DNA from: Macrotrachela quadricornifera
Lineage: Eukaryota > Rotifera > Eurotatoria > Philodinida > Philodinidae
Direction of reading: 5' to 3'
DNA: 64,000 nt
Assembly (NCBI GenBank): GCA_022393335.1
Contig: JAJEKB010001368.1
Span: 163,746 to 227,745, forward strand
Position numbers and translations under genes: made by a program. Below, in pieces: positions 1 through 18,686 of the stretch. Within the stretch, counting starts at the first letter, position 1; the number at the start of each line of letters is the position of its first letter. The notes beneath the pieces were generated by a model, which made no database searches, was not told where the DNA came from, and was given only the letters and a program-made list of their open reading frames with translations.

Positions 1-473
1 GAATTGGTTACTATAGTTTATTTCTTTTTCTGTTCAAATAAAGAAAAGAAAAAGGAAATAACGCTTTAGATAAGCCTACACATAGTTCTTTATTTATTTC
101 CTTAACATGGAATAAAAAAAAAAGGACGGCAAAAAATAATTTTCATTAGAGAACAATGGGAAACAAAAAAAAATCATGTTGATCATCATTCTGATTATTT
201 TAATCAGAATTTCTAAAAAGAAATCTGATGCATAATGTATTCCAGATAAAAGTCATTTGTTAAAAAACATTTTGTATAGTTCATATATACTTTCCAAAGA
301 AAATATTAAATATATAAATTATAAGTTAACATATCTCTCATCTCTTCTATTGCCCTACAGACATTAACAATTGAGAGAAAAAGAAAACATTAGATGCATT
401 TCCGTTGCCACTAAGATTAATAATTATTAGATTTTTATGCATCTGTTTTGGTAAGTATATACAGTCCACACAT
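1..473. other. intergenic, no gene seen
   Basis: AT-rich sequence with homopolymer A runs. No convincing ORF, RNA gene or repeat end was found. The nearest structure is the foldback element that starts at about 474. Confidence 0.5.
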
Positions 474-1526
474 ATTGAAAGTATACCCTTCGAGTTTTTT
501 ATTTTCAATTATTAAACTACTATATATAGGAAGAAAGCCCGAAGTGTGCTACATCTTTTGGTGTATTTACATTGATCATAAAATGCAGTTTAAAGTATAA
601 AAAGTTACTTTTTATTTTTTCACACGGTGTTCATAATGTTATAACATTTTTTATTTCGCATATGTTAGGTAGTATTACACGTTCCATAGCCTTCCATAGC
701 ATATGTGTTATTATAGCAACTGTTGTTCATTCTTCACTTTTGCATTCTCGTTATGCATGATATATGATCTTGTACATTCTCTTCTTTCGTTTTGTGTTCT
801 CTTAACATATGTGATTAATGTATTCACTCTCTCTCTCTCTCTTTGTGATTCTCGGCGTTATCTCTCCCATTTTCACCTGTATAAGGCGTTGCTCATTTCG
901 AAATAAACATGTTTTTCACTAAGAATCATTCATCTTCACCAAGATTGATTCTTTCTCTCTGCAAAGCCTCACAGTATATATCTCGGCTTAGGTAAATGAT
1001 GAAACGTTGAATTTTTTTCCAAATGATGCATCGTGAAAGGCTCTACAAAAGCTGCATAATTGGATTCTTTTTTATCTGTTCTAATGGTTTTTCTGATATT
1101 TACAATGAATTAATAAAATACTAGTGTCATTTCACATCATAATGGAACAGTTGTAAGACTTTTTTGATCGACATATATCTCGACTTGAAAAAATGACGAA
1201 ATATTAAATTTTTTCTTTAAAAAAATATGTCGTCAAAAGATTTACAAAACTTGTATCGATGAAGTCCTATAGTGAATCAGAGAAGTCATCGAAACGTTTT
1301 CTATGCCGAGATATACGCTAAATAAAACATCTTACACCAGCACGGTTACTCAAAATTTGGAAAAAGAAAAAATTTCACTTTTTTTCTGATACACTTCTTA
1401 TATTTTGAACTGTATTTAATGATCAATGCAAATACACCAAAAGATGCAGCGCATTTCAAGCTTTCTTTCTATATATAGTAGGTTAATAGATAAAAAACAA
1501 AAAAACTTCAAGGGTATACTTTCAAT
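474..1526. mobile_element. foldback element A (about 1.05 kb)
   Basis: The left arm (474 to about 665) is inverted relative to the right arm (about 1315-1526). The outer ends read attgaaagtataccc and its complement. The arms share the segment with 'ctactatatatag' and 'gatgcagc' found again in the element at 52351-53150, so the two belong to one family. Inside are two direct copies of a 'tatatctcg(g/a)ctt' module, near 975 and 1173, the first with the 'ctctacaaaagctg' core. The short ORFs at 572-906 lie in the arm and interior and show no protein family, so the element is non-autonomous. Confidence 0.75.
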
Positions 1527-1822
1527 GCACGTAGACGGTATTGAAAAACTTCGTCTGTTAAAAATTGCTTAACCTATTCTAAAATAATTACTACAATCTT
1601 CAGTATTTAAAACATTAAAAATCATCATTATCACTCGTTCAAACTATTGGATAATTTTCAAGATTATTTTTTCAATTTAATTAATAGTACAACTTGGAAA
1701 TCAAAACAAATAATCAATTTAAGAATACTAAATGATAGTTGTAGAAAAAAGAACAATCTATGATTGTAACATTTCATGTAGATAATATTCTGATATTTAG
1801 TCTTGAGACAGCTACATAAAAT

Positions 1823-3954
1823 TTAAATATGTTCTTGTCCAAGTTTTAATGCATCTTCATATGCTTTGATTGTTCGAATTAGTGTATCTCGTCGAATTGT
1901 TCGATCATTAGGTTCTTTCATAAAACGAATTAAATCTGTTGGTGAAACTGAACATGTTAAATATTGATCAATAGTAAGTGCACATCGATTAATAAATTGA
2001 TAATAACATACTTGACAAATATTATCAATAACACGTTTTTGTACAATCTTAATTAAATATATATATAATTATTATTAAAATACAAAGAAAGAAATTTTTT
2101 TTCTTACTTTTGAATATGATTCTAGAGCTATTTGTATAGCTGGTGCTGCTCGAGCTTCATTAGAATCATATTTAATTGTATTATTTATTGTTAAATTAGA
2201 TGATGAATTTGAAATACGATTTGATGTTTTTGTTGATAAAATTGTTTCTTTAGAATTTTCATCATTTAATTGTTGTGTTAATTCATCAACTATTTTCATA
2301 TATTCTTTATTTAATGTAAATAATCTCCATTCCATATTAAGTATTTCATTAATTCTTTCATTAGTTCGTTGTTTAGCTAAATCAATTTGTTGAATAAGAA
2401 TATCTTTAAGTTGTTCAATAAGACGTTTATAATCTTTATCAAATATATCATAAAATAATTTTAATAAAAATTCTTTAATATAATTATAAATTTTATTCAT
2501 TAATGATAAACAAATATTTGGTAAATATTCAAATTCTTGATGAAATAAATATTCAATTATTTGAAAATTTGGAAAATTAGGTAATGATACACCAGCTGAT
2601 TGTTCAATTATTTTCATAACATATTTTTTATAATCATTAGAAAGAAAATTTGAAAATTTATTTATAAATTCTTGTTGAAATTCATATTGAAATTTATATA
2701 TATGATAAGCAATATGATCATCATTTTCTTTTGATGAAAATAATATATCTTTATTATTTAAATTAGATTTTGTTTTTAAAGATAATTCATCATCATTATT
2801 ATTATCAATATTAATTCTTGTTCGAAAATCATAATTACCATTAACTTTTGAATGAATATTTTCACGTAATTTATTTATCATTATTTGAAATTTCATCCAA
2901 CAATCATGTTCTGTAGTTAATGCAATAGGAATAATTCTTAATTCTTGTTGTTTTTGACGAATTTGTTTTTTTAATTCATCAATTGTTTCAGGAAATGTTG
3001 AACGTATTCGATTATGTTGAATTAAAGCTAATTTTTTTATTAATTGATCAATACCTTTATATTCATTAGGTAAATATTGAAATGCTTCATTATGTTTAAG
3101 AAAAAATTCTTTTTCACGTTGTTTCATTTCTTCAAATGATATATTTGTATCAATTTCTTCTTGATTTCTATTAAGTACAGCAACACAACCCAATTGAAGT
3201 TTCATTGAACCTAAACCTTCTCCTTGAAGTTTTTCACTAATACCTTTATCATATTTATCTATTTTTGAACAAGCTATAACTTGTCGTTCACAATTTGGAT
3301 CAAAATCTTTTGCTAATTTCATTGATTCTGATGTTGTAAAATCAACAGATGATGGAATAACATGTAATACAACCTTTATATATTAAAATAAAAAATAAAT
3401 TCATTTTTATTTATAAAATAACTTACAGCAGTTGATGGTTCAATATACTTATTAATTAAGGTTACAATTTGTTCATATATATTTTCAGCTTGTCCAGGTA
3501 AAGGATTTCGAGTTATACCTGGTAAATCAATAAGTGTTAAATCATATGGTATATCACGTTTATAAACCGTTAAATAAATTGGTTCTTGACTTACATTTAC
3601 TCCATTACCTGCAATTTCATCTGTTAAATGAGTTACTTCATTAGCAATTTCATTTAAATTTTCAATAATTTTTATTTGATCATTTGTACTTGTACCTTTA
3701 CGAATAGTAGCATATTCATTAATATTTGTAGATTTCATTCGTAATTCTAATGGACATCGAGTACAAATATTTTGTGATCGTGGTAATTGTATACCAGAAA
3801 TAGCTTCAAGTACAGATGATTTACCTACAGATTGATCACCAACAACAACAATTTCTGGTAAACGAATTTTTTCATTATGTAAAATTTCTCGCATACGATC
3901 AACTGCAGATAAAAGTTTACGAAATTCTTCATTATTAAGTTCATCGATTAACAT
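1823..3954 (-). CDS. dynamin/Mx-like large GTPase
   Basis: Three exons (3954-3427, 3373-2108, 2047-1823) join in phase to give 672 residues. The G1 P-loop GDQSVGKSS is at residues 39-47, the G3 motif DLPGITRN at 143-150 and the G4 motif SKID at 212-215. A helical middle/stalk region follows, ending in a GED-like segment that finishes LKLGQEHI. There is no PH domain and no proline-rich tail. The length and layout fit Mx or plant DRP4-type dynamins rather than classical dynamin. The family oligomerises on membranes and uses GTP hydrolysis to remodel them; Mx members act in antiviral defence. Which subfamily this is cannot be settled by eye. Introns are 53 and 60 bp. The start is the first ATG of the N-terminal exon, and the P-loop comes at the expected distance from it. 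Confidence 0.9.
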
Positions 3955-5991
3955 TTTTGATCTTAAGAATATATTAAAATATTTTAATTACAAATAATAA
4001 ATGAAATAATTTCAGGACAGATCTTCTTATATTACTATTATCATAACAAAGTGCTAAGATAACACATTATACATAATGTCATGTTTTATTTTTTTATTCT
4101 GCAGATATAAAAACATAGTTGCAATATTAATAAATATTCAAGATAGTATGTATTATTACTAAACAAGCATAAAAGTATTCTATAGTTTGTTACTAAAGTT
4201 TGAGTCTTCAATATAAGTTTTCATTCAGTATTGATATATTCCATAAAACGACGGGTTTGATCTATATCTTGTATTAAAGAAAATTAAGAGTGATGACTTA
4301 GCCTTAAACCTGTTAAACTACCAACTAAGTTGATCAGAGAAATGTTCGATAAATATTTTAAAGACGTATGAATACCGAAGTGTATTCTTTATTATATAAA
4401 ACTATGATAAGAGCCTAACAAAGACCAAAATTAAGTAAATAGAAACAAAAATTGATAATATGTCATTTTGAACACTCAAAGGAAAGTCCATGAGAATATG
4501 AAAAGAAAAATCTTATTAACTACATTTGAAGAAGATGCAAGATCATAACATTGTTATAAATAAAATGATGCGATGCGAAGCGAAATTTTGAAATCTCGAT
4601 TAATGATACTTATTAGCTACTTAATTATCTTTCCTCTTTACTACCAATTGTCAGCTACATGTTCAGCTGTCAAACAGTTGCTATGTTAGATTGGCGCCTA
4701 ACTTTTCTTTCGTTTTAATTATCTCGAAATGAAAAAGAAACTAAAATTTGAAAAAAATTGTCGTTTTTTGACGCTTCTGGTGAACAAACTAAAGTCTCTA
4801 TTTAGAAACAGATTTCGAATGGTATAAATTTGATCTCTATATTTTCATACGATGTTTGTGTCATCATTTTCTAACCTTCGATTTTCGAGATCGTATTCTC
4901 AGAAATACAGCAGCATTTTTGATAAGTGCGGATATAGTAAAGAAAATTCACGCTACGCCACAATATAGATGGTTCGTATCTTAAATAGTTCTCCGTCCAA
5001 TTCTTTTAACTAATGTATATTATTTATCATCGTTACTACTAGTTAAAATTTAGACTAATTGATTTATCAGAAAAATCGGTAATCAATTCTAAGTGATTAA
5101 AGGCACCATTTACTAGAGAAACCACGTTTCCTTTTATATTGAATCTATACTATTTGTTTTCTCATCTTCAACATAATGCTTCATTTTCTTAATGAAAATT
5201 TCTCTAAAGAACAATATTTTATTTTTCAACCTTCGAAATAATCAAAACAGTGATAACAATAAAATTTATTCATCATGCTCATTTTCAATATATAAAGTAG
5301 CTATGAATATAAATGGTTATAAATAATAAATCAAAGAGAGAATAAATTGAAAGTGTTCATTGGAAACATATAGAATTTTTGTGATAATGAATATTCGTTT
5401 TTTTTTCATAGTTTAATTCAAGAATCTAAGTGTTAGTTCTGAGTTCTCAAGAATAAATTCATTCTAAATCCTTACGGGATTAAAATATGAAATACAATAT
5501 AGCTATTATGGATGATGAGATAGAAACAGTTTAGTTCTATGTCTCTTATGATCTATGAGCCTATCGGTCATTGTCTCAAATCCTATTCACACTACTCTCT
5601 ATCACTGAGAGAGATGTAACGAATTATGTACATGACAAAATGATCTGTTATAGATAAAAGATTAAATTATCTGTAATATAAAATACTGCCCATAGCAAAG
5701 TAATACATTCTCTTTATGAATTAATAAATTATAAATTTTATAATGCTTATTGATTTTATACTCTAAATAATATAGTAATCTCTTGTATATGACATAATAT
5801 TTTTTCATCTTTTCATATTTAATCAAACAATTGAATTATTATTTCATAGACAGATACGAAAATTTAATTTCTTTTTTTTTTATTCTATTCAAATAATTTC
5901 AAAGAATGGTACATAGAAATGAATTATGAAAGAATAAATTAAATATTTATTTATCTTTAGATTATTTTGATAAATATTTAATTTATTAATT
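3955..5991. other. intergenic, dispersed-repeat traces
   Basis: No ORF with a recognisable domain. Near 5460-5510 is a segment (ccttacgggattaaaatatg followed by a 'caatatagct' motif) that recurs near 54362 and 55580, flanking foldback D. The remainder is AT-rich and featureless to my eye. Confidence 0.45.
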
Positions 5992-6435
5992 TTATGAAGA
6001 ACGGATAATAGAAATGAGTTTTTGAAGATATGGTTTAAGATCTTTCCATGTAACTGCTGTTGAACCTCTTTCAGAAAGTATATCAATGATACGCAATAAA
6101 TCTTGAAGGGTTAAATCTAAATCATTTGGTCTCGTACATGGTGGATTATTCATTTGATATAAAGCATATTGTTGAAGACCCAATTTAAGAATCCAATCGA
6201 GATTCTCATCATCAGGAAGAAAATCAGAAATACGATTCCAATTAATATTACTTATTCCTGATGGAAATATTTCATGTAATCTATTGATTAAAGGACAATA
6301 ATTATTTGTTAATGGAACACAATCATTTTCAACTTGACGATTGAATAAAGTTTTATAAAAAGATAATGATCCATCATTAGATTCAGTAGACCAAAATGAT
6401 GATATTAATAATAATGTCAAAAGAATAAATTGCAT
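5992..6435 (-). CDS. small secreted protein, unknown
   Basis: Single-exon ORF of 147 residues. The N-terminus MQFILLTLLLISSFWSTES is a clear signal peptide with predicted cleavage near residue 19-20. The mature part has three cysteines (CVPLTNNYC, then PPCTRP) and several acidic and leucine-rich helices (LDLTLQDLLRIIDIL). No family was recognised. It is preceded by A/T-rich sequence and followed by intergenic DNA on both sides, so neighbours give no functional hint. The ORF is unlikely to be chance because signal peptide and body are in one uninterrupted frame, but expression is unproven. Confidence 0.6.
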   Translation of the reverse strand: MQFILLTLLLISSFWSTESNDGSLSFYKTLFNRQVENDCVPLTNNYCPLINRLHEIFPSGISNINWNRISDFLPDDENLDWILKLGLQQYALYQMNNPPCTRPNDLDLTLQDLLRIIDILSERGSTAVTWKDLKPYLQKLISIIRSS

Positions 6436-6757
6436 TTTATTTTATTAGATTGGTTTCCTTTTTCTAAACAACAACAAATATATATACTGACTAAAAGTAA
6501 CATCTGGATATTTTTCCATTGATTTCTTCGAAAAGCATCAATAGATAACAAAGCACTTGTATATTTGATTTATTAAATTTTTAGTTACAATTTATTTTTG
6601 TTCGATATATTACCATTAAAAATAATTTTATAAAAATGAAACGAAAAAAAAGAATCAATTGAGTTTGATTTTATTTCAATGGGAATAAAACAAGGTGAAT
6701 AGTTTTGTTATACTAAGTGACACATTGAAAACTACTAACTACAATCTATTTTTTATT
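6436..6757. other. intergenic, nothing identified
   Basis: AT-rich stretch upstream of the small secreted-protein gene. It would hold that gene's promoter, but no clear motif was picked out. Confidence 0.4.
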
Positions 6758-7653
6758 GAGATTGATGTGAGGATACAAGGTCACGAAAACATTCGTTGGA
6801 CTTTTTTTCGGTTAGCAAAAAATTGATATTTCAAGAAAGAGCGGATTTCCATATAAAATACCACCAAAAAAACAGTTCATATTTTGAGGCTTTACTTATT
6901 AAAAGTTGCTTTTGATGGAAAATAAACATGATATTCAGAATCAGCGTATCAAAATCTTCTATAAACTTTATTTTTTAGTATGAAATATTTTGATCAAAAT
7001 TTTTCTCCTACTCTTCCTCAGACTTTTTTACTTGATAATTTATCTCTGCACCTCCTATAGGAACAAATTTTTATGGCAAATATTTCGCGATAAAAATTAA
7101 AGGTTTTGGTGTATTTTCACATGTTGATTCCGAATATGACACTTATTTTTCATAAAACGCAATTTTTAACAACCAAAATCTTGAGTTTTGCTTCATAAAC
7201 TTTGTCTCTTCAGAAATTTGAATTCTACTAATAAAAATTGATATATATTTCTTGGCTTTTCTTTTTTTCATTTGATAGATTTTATAAAGCTGCATTTGTA
7301 GTGAAAATTTCACTTTTTAGCTAAGAGTCTTTCTCAGCTTATAGATTTAACAATGTCTGTCATGCATTGAAAAAGAAGTATTAAAAAGAGAATTTTTTAT
7401 GATAGACAGTGATCGTCAGTATAGCCATCAAATAAGATGATTTTAATTTTTTTTTTGCAGAGGACCTTTAGTTGTATATATAGTAAAAATTTAGTTATTA
7501 TTCATGCAACTATCGATGAGATATTGGTCTTGACATAATAAAGGAGGAAATATCTATTGATGATGATCCTTCTTCTAAAATATTGATTTTTTTGCTAAGA
7601 GTGAAGAAGTCCAACGAATGATTTTGTGTTCTTGTATCCTCATGTCAATCCTA
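6758..7653. mobile_element. foldback element B (about 0.9 kb)
   Basis: The terminal inverted arms are about 90 bp. The left reads gattgatgtgaggatacaag followed by cattcgttggac, and the right arm (ending near 7651) is its reverse complement with scattered mismatches. A second, nested inverted pair lies at about 6890-6960 and 7120-7200. No transposase ORF is present. It is intergenic, between the small secreted-protein gene and the DUF4139-like gene. Confidence 0.75.
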
Positions 7654-8952
7654 ACAAAAAAAATAATTAGAAGGAAAGAAATTGGGCGGGATGGTATAAG
7701 TAACAGTTCCTTTGACCGTGATTTAACTAGTTTTTACCTTTATACTTATACTGACTGTATAGTCTAAATCTGTAACTAAATTATATAATTGTTAAATAGA
7801 CTCAATATTATATAGTCATGCTTTAAATTTCAGTTCATTGATTTGATATATTCTATTTAAAAAAAAATATACATTATATCTAACAAGAAAAAGCATAACA
7901 ATGATAAAAATAAATTTAGTCGATTTTTAAAACAAAAATTTTAATTGTAAAATTATTTATCGTATGTAAATCATAGAATTTTTCATATTGCATCTTTTGG
8001 GTTATTTTCTTTTTTTTCTATAACGTGTTAAGATCTGAAATGCAAAGTATGAACTATGTAACTTTTTAATTGATTTTGTAAGAATTTATTTTTCCTTTTT
8101 TTTTGTGTAAAAAATTTAGTATTATATTTTATATTAATTAATGAATAATCATTTGTTTTTTTTTAATTAAGAAATCATAAATTTGTTTTTTTGTATATAT
8201 AACTTAATCAAGCATGAAGGTCATTATTATTTATTTATGATTCATTAAGAAATAATAATGTTTTTACTTTTTTTTTCTCTTTATATAAATGTTATTTATT
8301 TGTCATTTTAGGTATATGTTAATGATGTATAATAAAAACTTGATTGGTAATTATAAATTGATTTTTATTTATATGTTTTTATCATAAAAAATAATACTTG
8401 AATTAGTAGTTAGTACTATATTTACAGATGAGAACTATGGAAAAGGAAAATGTTATATCTATCTAACATCTGTTAGAAATTAAGGAATTTATTAATATAA
8501 AAATAACAAGAAGAACAACTAATGAAAAATAATTTAGAAATTCAAACTAAACATTGAAATATGTAAGATGATAAAAAATGATTTTTTCATTTATATTATA
8601 ATCAAATTAAATATTATGATATTGATAGAAACAATGAATGTAATGTGATTTCCAGATTGTTCGATAGAATTTATGGCATATAGAATTTGTCATATAAAGA
8701 ACAAAACAATTTTTTTTTCGGTATATAATTATATTACTGAAATAAAAAGTTTTTTCTAAGTTAAATAGTTGATGTTAATCATTTATTGAATAATGATAAG
8801 AATTTTTGTCTAAAGAAAATAAGAAAAAAGAAACTATATGTAGTCAAATGAAGCATTAGTAAAATGCAAAAGATTAGTCTCCTAAATAAAACTATAAAAA
8901 TCTAATCAACGGCAAAATAATTGATAATAATAAAAAATAAAAATGTTAATAT
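7654..8952. other. intergenic, nothing identified
   Basis: Very AT-rich DNA with T-homopolymers. No ORF, RNA or repeat could be supported. Confidence 0.45.
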
Positions 8953-10395
8953 TTAACCATAGGTTGGATATGGTTGACATTGTTCTTGTGGATTTCTATA
9001 TTCAATTAAAATTTCATATTGAAATATTTGTTCTTGATTAGGTTGTAATTCTTCTCCAATTATTTGAAGACCTTCACTTATTGATTGAAGTTTTTTATTT
9101 AATTGTTCATTATCATTTTTTGGTGTTAATGTAAATTTTTCTGATGATATTATTTCTTTATATTCATATTTAATTGATTTTGCTTTTGAATTTTTAATAA
9201 TTAAACGTATATGATATGATGCTGATTCACGTTTTTGTGATAAAACTTTAACTTCACGTGTATAACTAACATCAGGATCATCTCCACAATCTAAATCTTG
9301 TTTTTCACCTTGTGATATATCACATAAATGTGCTTGTCCAACAACTCTTCCATCTTCTCGTATAGTAACAGTACCTTTAGGTAAAAATTTATCTGATTCA
9401 ATACGATATTTTCTTTGAAATTTTCCTTTTTGTGTACGTTCTTGAAATGAATTTTGTAAACCAGCATATTTTTCTAATTTAATATTTGGTTGAACAAATG
9501 GTAATGAAAATGTTGATTGTTGAACAAGTACAAATGGTTGATCAATTGAATACCAATAAATTCCAGCTAATTCACCTTCAGATTCAATTTTAGGTACTGG
9601 TGCAGCAGAAGAAGCACACATACAACATTCATAAGCACAACAACGACCACCAAAACCGCGAGAAACATGTCCAGATTCTTGAAGATTAACATCACCACCA
9701 AATAATTCTGTATGTTTTATTTTATAATCACGTTTTGTATTATTTGTCATATCAGCCCAAGCTTCAAATGAATGATTATCAGATTCAACTTTTAAATTAT
9801 AACGTGGTGTCCATTGAATTCCTTTTTTATTTATTTAAAAGAAACAAATAAAAATTTTTTATTTTTTAAATAAAATTCTTTTTTTTTTATTACCATGAAT
9901 AAGATATGAAAGTGTTGCTTCACCAGCTTGTTTTAAAGCAAATGTTACTTCTTGACCTTCTTCTTCAGGTATATTAACATATTCAAGTTCATTTTGTTGT
10001 GCACGAATATATCGACCTGTTTTAACTTCTTTTAATAATAAATCATTTGGACGAATAACTAAACATTCAATTGGTTCTTCACGTGGACGACGAATAAAAA
10101 CAGTTTGATTATCTAAATTATTTGCTTTAGTTACACTATTTTGACTAATTACACCAATTCCTTCAACACTAAGACTTCCATTTACAATTTGATCATATAC
10201 TTCACGTGGAAAATACATTTTAAAATTCTTTAAAAAGAAAAAGAATTTTTTTATTTATTTAAAATAATTATTATATGTTACCTGTGGTGCATTGAATTTT
10301 TCTCGAATTTCAGTAAATGATGGATAAATACGTAGTTCAGTAAATGATGGAAATATTTTTTCCTTATCTTTGCCGTTATTTGAATCTGTACTCAT
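8953..10395 (-). CDS. DUF4139-like protein
   Basis: Three exons (10395-10282, 10227-9894, 9821-8953) join in phase to give 438 residues. Around the second junction the protein reads LSYLIHGIQWTPRYNLKVES and then EAWADMTNNTKRDY. This is the 'Y..xG..W.P.Y.l... A.v.N.t..d' signature of DUF4139 (mucoidy-inhibitor-A-like) proteins, followed by an ELFGGDV motif. The C-terminal half is beta-rich with alternating charged residues. The biochemical role of the family is unknown. There is no signal peptide. A cysteine cluster CCAYECCMC occupies residues about 210-218 and might be acylated or bind metal (inference). Introns are 54 and 72 bp. The DUF4139 call is from memory of the consensus. Confidence 0.75.
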
Positions 10396-11110
10396 TTTTT
10401 TTTATTAATCTAAAAATAATTATTAAATAAACTAACCAATATATAACATTGTTTCATTCAATCAACCAGAAATTTATCAATACACTTTTTCGTCCTATCA
10501 AACATTGACTGAAGAACGTTAAACGACATTTGCCATATATTATATATAGAGAAAATACTCGTATAGAGTGTCTGCCTTGCTTATTCATCAAACGATATAA
10601 CAATTTTTATATTGTTTCTTTTTTTTTTTTGACGTTCTTTTTTTTTTCTTCTCTTCTTTCTTTCTATCTCGTATTCATTTATAATAATAAGCAAAAGAAG
10701 AATAACAAAAATATATATTATAAATGAGTTTCTTTTTTTTTCTTTTTCTTTCGTTCTGTAATTTTACCTCTAGATGTGGTAAGAAAGACGAATATTATTA
10801 TGTGGATTTATTTGATGAATAAAAATGAAAGATGGCTCTGCCTTTTTATGAATATCCAATAGAAATGAAAATTTTTTTTCTTTTTTTAAAATATTTACAC
10901 AAAAAATAAATAGAAGAAAGTGAAAATTTAATAAGAAGAATAAAACAAAAATTAAGTGTAATAAACTAAAGTATGTCAAATAGAGAAGAAAAAAAAACAA
11001 AACGAAAAACTAATCTTGTGATGAATTTGTTGATTTAATTCTATGTTGATCATTTATTAAAGATACGGTTGGATTTACTCTATAGAAAAAAAAAATAAAA
11101 TAATATAAAT
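10396..11110. other. intergenic between two minus-strand genes
   Basis: Poly-T and poly-A tracts and low-complexity ORFs (runs of F, L, Y) only. It would contain the DUF4139-like promoter and the TTLL5-like 3' UTR. Confidence 0.4.
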
Positions 11111-18063
<6,953 letters not shown>

Positions 18064-18686
18064 ATTCTTTTCTTTTTTCTCTTTCTTATTTAATCCTCGA
18101 TTTATTATTTTAGATCACATCAATTATTTTTTATTGCCATATATAGATTATTATTACTTAACATCGTAACAATAGAACCTCTAGAAATTTTTATAATTAT
18201 AAAACAAAAAAAAAGACAAATTTTTTTTGTATTATTTTAAAGATTTTATTTAAATAATTTTTATTTTTATTTTCAATTCGATTTTTTTTTATTAGATAAA
18301 ATTAAAGTGACATCTATTTGAAATCTTATCTTTCTCCTATCATATAATAAATCTAGTACATAGTAAATACGATTTAGACTCGTTGGAAATACTCAAGAAT
18401 AAGTATGTTCATATTCTATTTTTTGCTTTTTTGTAGTAATTATTACCATTCTTTTGTTCAACAATCACAATTTGACAAACAATGTCTTTAAGAAGAACCC
18501 AAATGGTTATTATCTGAGTATCATCAAATATGATAGATAGTTACAAATTTTCTAAATAGAGTATCACCCTCGTCCTCTAACACTATCTCTAGTTTCTTTT
18601 CTTTTACAGATTTTTAATTAAAAATAAATTTCGAAATATGATTGATTTGATTTAAGTATTTTATTAAATAAATTAATAAAAATTTA
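18064..18686. other. intergenic, TTLL5-like upstream / AprA-like downstream
   Basis: AT-rich stretch between two minus-strand genes. It must hold the TTLL5-like promoter, but no specific site could be supported. Confidence 0.45.

Noticed and set aside
572..906. Two overlapping short ORFs near the left edge
   Set aside because: They lie in the arm and interior of foldback A and are F/L/S-rich without domain features.
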